Below are positions 6,062 to 6,107 of a DNA stretch of 6,107 bases, in pieces. The notes under the pieces are model-generated. The model was not told the origin of the DNA. It did not search any database and saw only the letters and a list, made by a program, of their open reading frames with translations. Position 1 is the first letter of the stretch, and every line of letters begins with the position of its first letter. Made by a program: the position numbers and the translations under genes. The DNA is from Methanobacterium sp. (GTDB lineage: Archaea > Methanobacteriota > Methanobacteria > Methanobacteriales > Methanobacteriaceae): assembly GCA_009712615.1 (NCBI GenBank), contig WASR01000137.1:451-6557 (forward strand), written 5' to 3'.

Positions 6062-6107
6062 ATGAATCAAAGGGATCAAAAAGAATATGAATCTCCTAAA
6101 TTAAAAA
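6062..6107 (+). CDS. Putative lasso peptide precursor, N-terminal part only
   Basis: A strong AAAGGAGG (6048-6055) precedes two adjacent ATG codons at 6059 and 6062; the second has the better spacing (6 nt). The frame is open to the window edge and reads MNQRDQKEYESPKLK. Tyr9, Pro12 and Leu14 form YxxPxL, the leader motif bound by lasso B1 proteins and usually followed by a conserved Gly and, near the leader end, a Thr. Charged short leaders of this type are typical for lasso precursors. Those later positions and the core peptide lie outside the window. A B1 gene is present on the opposite strand at 530-817, which makes the match meaningful. A chance occurrence in an unrelated small protein remains possible. 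Confidence 0.62.
   Translation, partial: MNQRDQKEYESPKLK

Overview
The window looks like a methanogenic archaeon of the order Methanobacteriales (Methanobacterium or a relative). This is inferred from AT-rich spacers with archaeal BRE/TATA-like promoters, a strong GGAGG ribosome binding site, and a giant secreted adhesin-like protein built of DUF11 repeats. No rRNA or housekeeping gene is present to fix the taxonomy.

Left part (1-817, minus strand). A compact operon reads leftwards. It starts with a PqqD-like RiPP recognition element (lasso 'B1', 530-817). This overlaps by 14 bp a lasso-type B2 leader peptidase of the transglutaminase-like fold (124-543). A third gene follows whose N-terminus only is in the window (1-97, or from a GTG at 127). 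The intergenic region 818-1058 carries divergent promoter candidates and a cluster of TGTGA/TCACA half-sites, two pairs of which form inverted repeats.

Centre (about 1059-5996, plus strand). One very large gene encodes a secreted surface protein of about 1640 residues. From the N-terminus it has a signal peptide, a small transthyretin-like beta domain, a Cys-Gln thioester domain of the TQXA type (Cys188, Gln242), a Big_1-like Ig domain and ten DUF11 modules in the order A-B-A-A-B-A-C-D-C-D. The two C modules share a perfect 404-bp direct repeat. The start of the gene is abnormal: an ATG followed directly by an in-frame TAA, a good Shine-Dalgarno placed for an ATA or ATT codon, and a first conventional start (TTG 1077) that removes the basic end of the signal peptide.

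Right edge (5997-6107). After an AT-only hairpin and a T-run comes a strong ribosome binding site and the first 15 codons of a small gene whose product contains Y-E-S-P-K-L. That matches the YxxPxL leader motif which lasso B1 proteins recognise. The best reading of the whole window is therefore an archaeal lasso-peptide locus: processing genes on one side, the putative precursor on the other, and a thioester-bearing adhesin between them. The lasso cyclase (AsnB-like C protein) is not in the window and must be found outside it for this to stand.
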